From UBA4717 sp045577925 (GTDB lineage: Bacteria; Bacillota; Clostridia; Oscillospirales; CAG-272), in the NCBI GenBank assembly GCA_045577925.1, contig JAZNJH010000031.1, positions 116,364 to 180,363 of the forward strand: DNA of 64,000 nucleotides. The letters run 5' to 3'. Position 1 is the first letter of the stretch. Each line of letters opens with the position of its first letter. The position numbers and the translations under genes are program-made. The notes under the pieces are model-generated. The model had not been told where the DNA came from. It saw nothing but the letters and a program-made list of their open reading frames with translations, and ran no database searches. Below, piece after piece: positions 61,875 through 64,000 of the stretch.

Positions 61875-63158
61875 ATGAAATATACGATATGCAGTGTTGG
61901 GGATGCAATACATACCTCAGACATGCCCTCAGACTATAATATAAAACCAATAAAAAACATTGTAGAAAGTGCTGATATTCGTCTGTTTAATCTGGAATAT
62001 GTGCTATCAGAATCGCCTGCATACGGTTCAACATATTGCGGCGGTACGTGGCTTGCGGCTAAAACAGACTCGCTTGACGATTTGCTCGAATACGGATTTA
62101 ACGGTTGCTCTTTTGCAAATAATCACACAATGGATTATTCTTATGACGGTATGTTTTCAACGCTTGAAGCTGTAAGGTCAAGAAATCTGCCCGTGAGCGG
62201 CGCAGGAAAAGACCTTATTGAAGCATCAGATTATGCCGTTATAGACGCGCCAAATGGCAAATGCGCGCTTATTTCAATTTGCTCTACGTTCAATGATGCG
62301 GCACGTGCGGGAAATCCGTCCGATACCGTCCCCGGCAGACCCGGGCTAAATCCGCTGAGATTTTCGACTGTTTATGAAATAACCGAAGAACACATGAAGG
62401 CTCTCAAGGAAATGTCTGCAGGCACAAAAATTGACGGTAGGCGTAACCGTTCAAGAGCCGGCGGCTACACGCCAATGCCGCCCGATGGTTGCTTTGGTTT
62501 TGGCGAATACAATTTCCGTATAAGCGAAGTCGAAGGTAAAACCTCAAAGGCTAACGCACGCGACGTTGAAAGAACAACAGACAGCATCAAAAAGGCACTT
62601 ATAGAATGTGACTACGTTGTAGTCAACGTGCACTCACATGAAATAAAGGGCGACACCGATGATACGCCTGACGACTTTATGGCAGAGTTCAGCCGCAAAT
62701 GTATAGACGCAGGCGCTTCTGCCGTTATAGGCACGGGTACACATCAATTGAAGCCTATTGAAATTTATAAGGGAAAGCCGATATTCTACAGCATCGGAAA
62801 CTTTATTTTCCAAAGTGATGAAGTATTCTGTATGCCCGAAGATTTCAGGGAAAAATACAAGCTTGATAAGGGACTTTCACCTACTCAAATGGTTGCAGCA
62901 AGAGCGGCACTTGGAAACGGCGGACTTCATGCCGATGCGGCTAATTTCCGTTCGCTTATTCCTTATATAACGTATGACGAGTCAAAAGTCACTGATATAA
63001 AATGCTATATGCTAAAGCTGAATGAAGATAACGGTATGCCTTATCTTGCAGACTTTGATGAGCAAAAAATAATTTTTGATTACATGTGTGAAAGATGCAA
63101 GCCATACGGCACAGAAATTGTCCTTAATGACGGCTACATAGAGGTAAAAGTAAAATGA
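61875..63158 (+). CDS. CapA-like (PGA_cap) metallophosphatase-fold protein, cytosolic
   Basis: A 427-residue CapA-family protein: ICSVGDAIHTSD (metal motif 1), FNLEYVLSE, SFANNHTMDYSYDGM (motif 3), VVNVHSHEIKG and VIGTGTHQLKPIEIYKGKPI with IFYSIGNFIFQ. CapA proteins are named for poly-gamma-glutamate capsule synthesis in Bacillus. This one has no signal peptide or membrane helix and lies among catabolic genes, so it is more likely an intracellular phosphatase, amidase or glutamyl-peptide enzyme. It begins seven bases after the amidohydrolase stop. Confidence 0.84.
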   Translation: MKYTICSVGDAIHTSDMPSDYNIKPIKNIVESADIRLFNLEYVLSESPAYGSTYCGGTWLAAKTDSLDDLLEYGFNGCSFANNHTMDYSYDGMFSTLEAVRSRNLPVSGAGKDLIEASDYAVIDAPNGKCALISICSTFNDAARAGNPSDTVPGRPGLNPLRFSTVYEITEEHMKALKEMSAGTKIDGRRNRSRAGGYTPMPPDGCFGFGEYNFRISEVEGKTSKANARDVERTTDSIKKALIECDYVVVNVHSHEIKGDTDDTPDDFMAEFSRKCIDAGASAVIGTGTHQLKPIEIYKGKPIFYSIGNFIFQSDEVFCMPEDFREKYKLDKGLSPTQMVAARAALGNGGLHADAANFRSLIPYITYDESKVTDIKCYMLKLNEDNGMPYLADFDEQKIIFDYMCERCKPYGTEIVLNDGYIEVKVK

Positions 63159-64000
63159 TAAGAATTGATATATATGAGAAAGCTCTCTTTGAAACTATAA
63201 AACGGGGAGCTACAGAAATATCGCCCGATGTTAAAGAGGCTTTTGAAAAAGCAATTGAGCGTGAGAGCAACACCGATGCAAAACGCGGACTCTCTGCAAC
63301 ACTTGAAAGCATGAACATGTCAAAGGTCAGAGAAAATCCCCTCTGCGTTGACACGGGTTGGCCTATATTCTACTTCAAGGTAGGAAACAAGTGCGAGCTT
63401 GAAGGCGGCTTTGTAGAGCTCGAAAACGCCGCAAGAAGATCCGTTGCAAAAGCAACCGAGCTTGGTTATCTTAGAGCAACAATGAAGCATCCGCTAACAG
63501 GATATGACCCCGGAAACAACATAGGTATGAATATACCGGACTTTACATATCAGTTCGTTGACGGTGACGCGATAGAAATATCATATGCAGCTAAAGGAGG
63601 CGGCAGCGAATGCTTTGGCGGTACGCGCCACAGAATAGTCGCTTTTGCAGACGGTATCAAGGGTATAGAAAAATTCGTCATCGACAGCTTTGTTGCTTCT
63701 GCGCGTGCAGGTGCGGTGTGTCCACCGTCCGTTCTCGGTATAGGTATCGGCGGCACAGCAAACGTTGCGGCAAATCTTGCTAAAGAAGCGGCGTGCCTCA
63801 GGACTGTCGGCTCAAAGCATCCCGACCCGATGTTCTCTAAGATAGAGGAGGATTTGTATGAGGCAATAAACAGCCTTGATATAGGAATTCTCGGTGCAGG
63901 CGGAAGCACATCGGTTCTTGCTGTAAATGTTGAGTATGCGTATACACATATAGCAGGTATAGCGTGTGCCACAAGTACAAACTGTATGGTTGCACGCCGT
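63155..64000 (+). CDS. Class I fumarase / tartrate-dehydratase-type hydro-lyase alpha subunit, partial
   Basis: The 282 codons to the end of the window match the alpha subunit of two-subunit [4Fe-4S] hydro-lyases (fumarase, L-tartrate dehydratase, mesaconase). The three cluster cysteines are Cys64 (LCVDTGWP), Cys189 (AVCPPSVLGIGIGG) and Cys277 (TNCMVARR). The active-site motif GSEN is changed to GSEC (150-153, in KGGGSECFGG). Its ATG overlaps the CapA-like stop (ATGA). The beta subunit should follow beyond 64000. The substrate cannot be read, but the altered motif argues against plain fumarase. Confidence 0.9.
   Translation, partial: MIRIDIYEKALFETIKRGATEISPDVKEAFEKAIERESNTDAKRGLSATLESMNMSKVRENPLCVDTGWPIFYFKVGNKCELEGGFVELENAARRSVAKATELGYLRATMKHPLTGYDPGNNIGMNIPDFTYQFVDGDAIEISYAAKGGGSECFGGTRHRIVAFADGIKGIEKFVIDSFVASARAGAVCPPSVLGIGIGGTANVAANLAKEAACLRTVGSKHPDPMFSKIEEDLYEAINSLDIGILGAGGSTSVLAVNVEYAYTHIAGIACATSTNCMVARR

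Noticed and set aside
61196..61924. A 242-codon antisense frame under the M20 amidohydrolase gene
   Set aside because: The sense gene is secure and tightly spaced in an operon; no ribosome-binding site supports the antisense frame.
61875..63158. Capsule synthesis gene
   Set aside because: No signal peptide or membrane segment and no capBC partners; catabolic neighbours fit better.

Overview
The window looks like chromosome from an anaerobic, low-to-moderate G+C Firmicute, most likely an uncultured member of class Clostridia. The evidence is the gene content: AddAB rather than RecBCD, S-box and RFN riboswitches, the rpsL-rpsG-fusA-tuf order, a PdaA-type cortex deacetylase (suggesting, not proving, endospore formation), CsaB cell-wall pyruvylation, dockerin-bearing secreted proteins, the PduL / NifU-like / GGGtGRT gene set, and GGAGG ribosome-binding sites with TTGACA/TATAAT promoters. 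I see no phage, insertion sequence, CRISPR array, tRNA or rRNA. No gene-free stretch exceeds 300 bases.

Layout. 1-2123 (minus): the start of metK under a SAM-I riboswitch, then ribU under an FMN riboswitch followed by a small membrane exporter. 2248-6902 (minus): the str operon rpsL-rpsG-fusA-tuf with a strong promoter. 7008-9005 (minus): a type II topoisomerase B subunit. 9126-19476 (plus): an operon of a coiled-coil membrane protein, addB, addA, a GNAT acetyltransferase and rqcH. 19481-21175 (minus): a Cthe_2159-type lipoprotein. 21268-26556 (minus): the argC-J-B-D-F operon with an ARG-box-like site; argH lies apart at 32024. 26654-31850 (minus): MgtC, a cation/proton antiporter, a phosphoesterase, YitT and two CE4 deacetylases. 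33431-35732 (minus): a cpsC-D-B tyrosine-kinase/phosphatase module without sugar genes. 35781-43978 (plus): rplS with a leader, then pth-mfd-prsA-like-csaB. 43970-44680 (minus): a ClpP/TepA-like protease. 44753-47199 (plus): pduL, NifU-like, GGGtGRT. 47257-51455 (plus): two secreted leucine-rich-repeat proteins with C-terminal dockerins, one carrying an SGNH esterase. 51523-52846 (plus): a Cu/Zn-SOD-like protein and an orphan. 52851-58045 (minus): DUF512 protein, lipoprotein, der, plsY, cysK. 58042-64000: an AraC regulator divergent from an AtuA-like / DUF4387 / M20 amidohydrolase / CapA-like / class I hydro-lyase operon that runs off the window.

The most interesting items are these. First, the last operon looks like an uncharacterised catabolic system, with a two-turn direct repeat in the shared promoter and a divergent fumarase-like enzyme. 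Second, fusA carries an in-frame TAG at codon 495, while none of the 51 complete genes ends in TAG (34 TAA, 17 TGA by my count). This could mean UAG recoding. However, pth has a one-base homopolymer frameshift and the AtuA-like gene has ATC where ATG is expected, so consensus errors are a serious rival explanation. Third, the NifU-like/GGGtGRT pair of unknown function shares the codon bias of the translation genes and is probably abundant.
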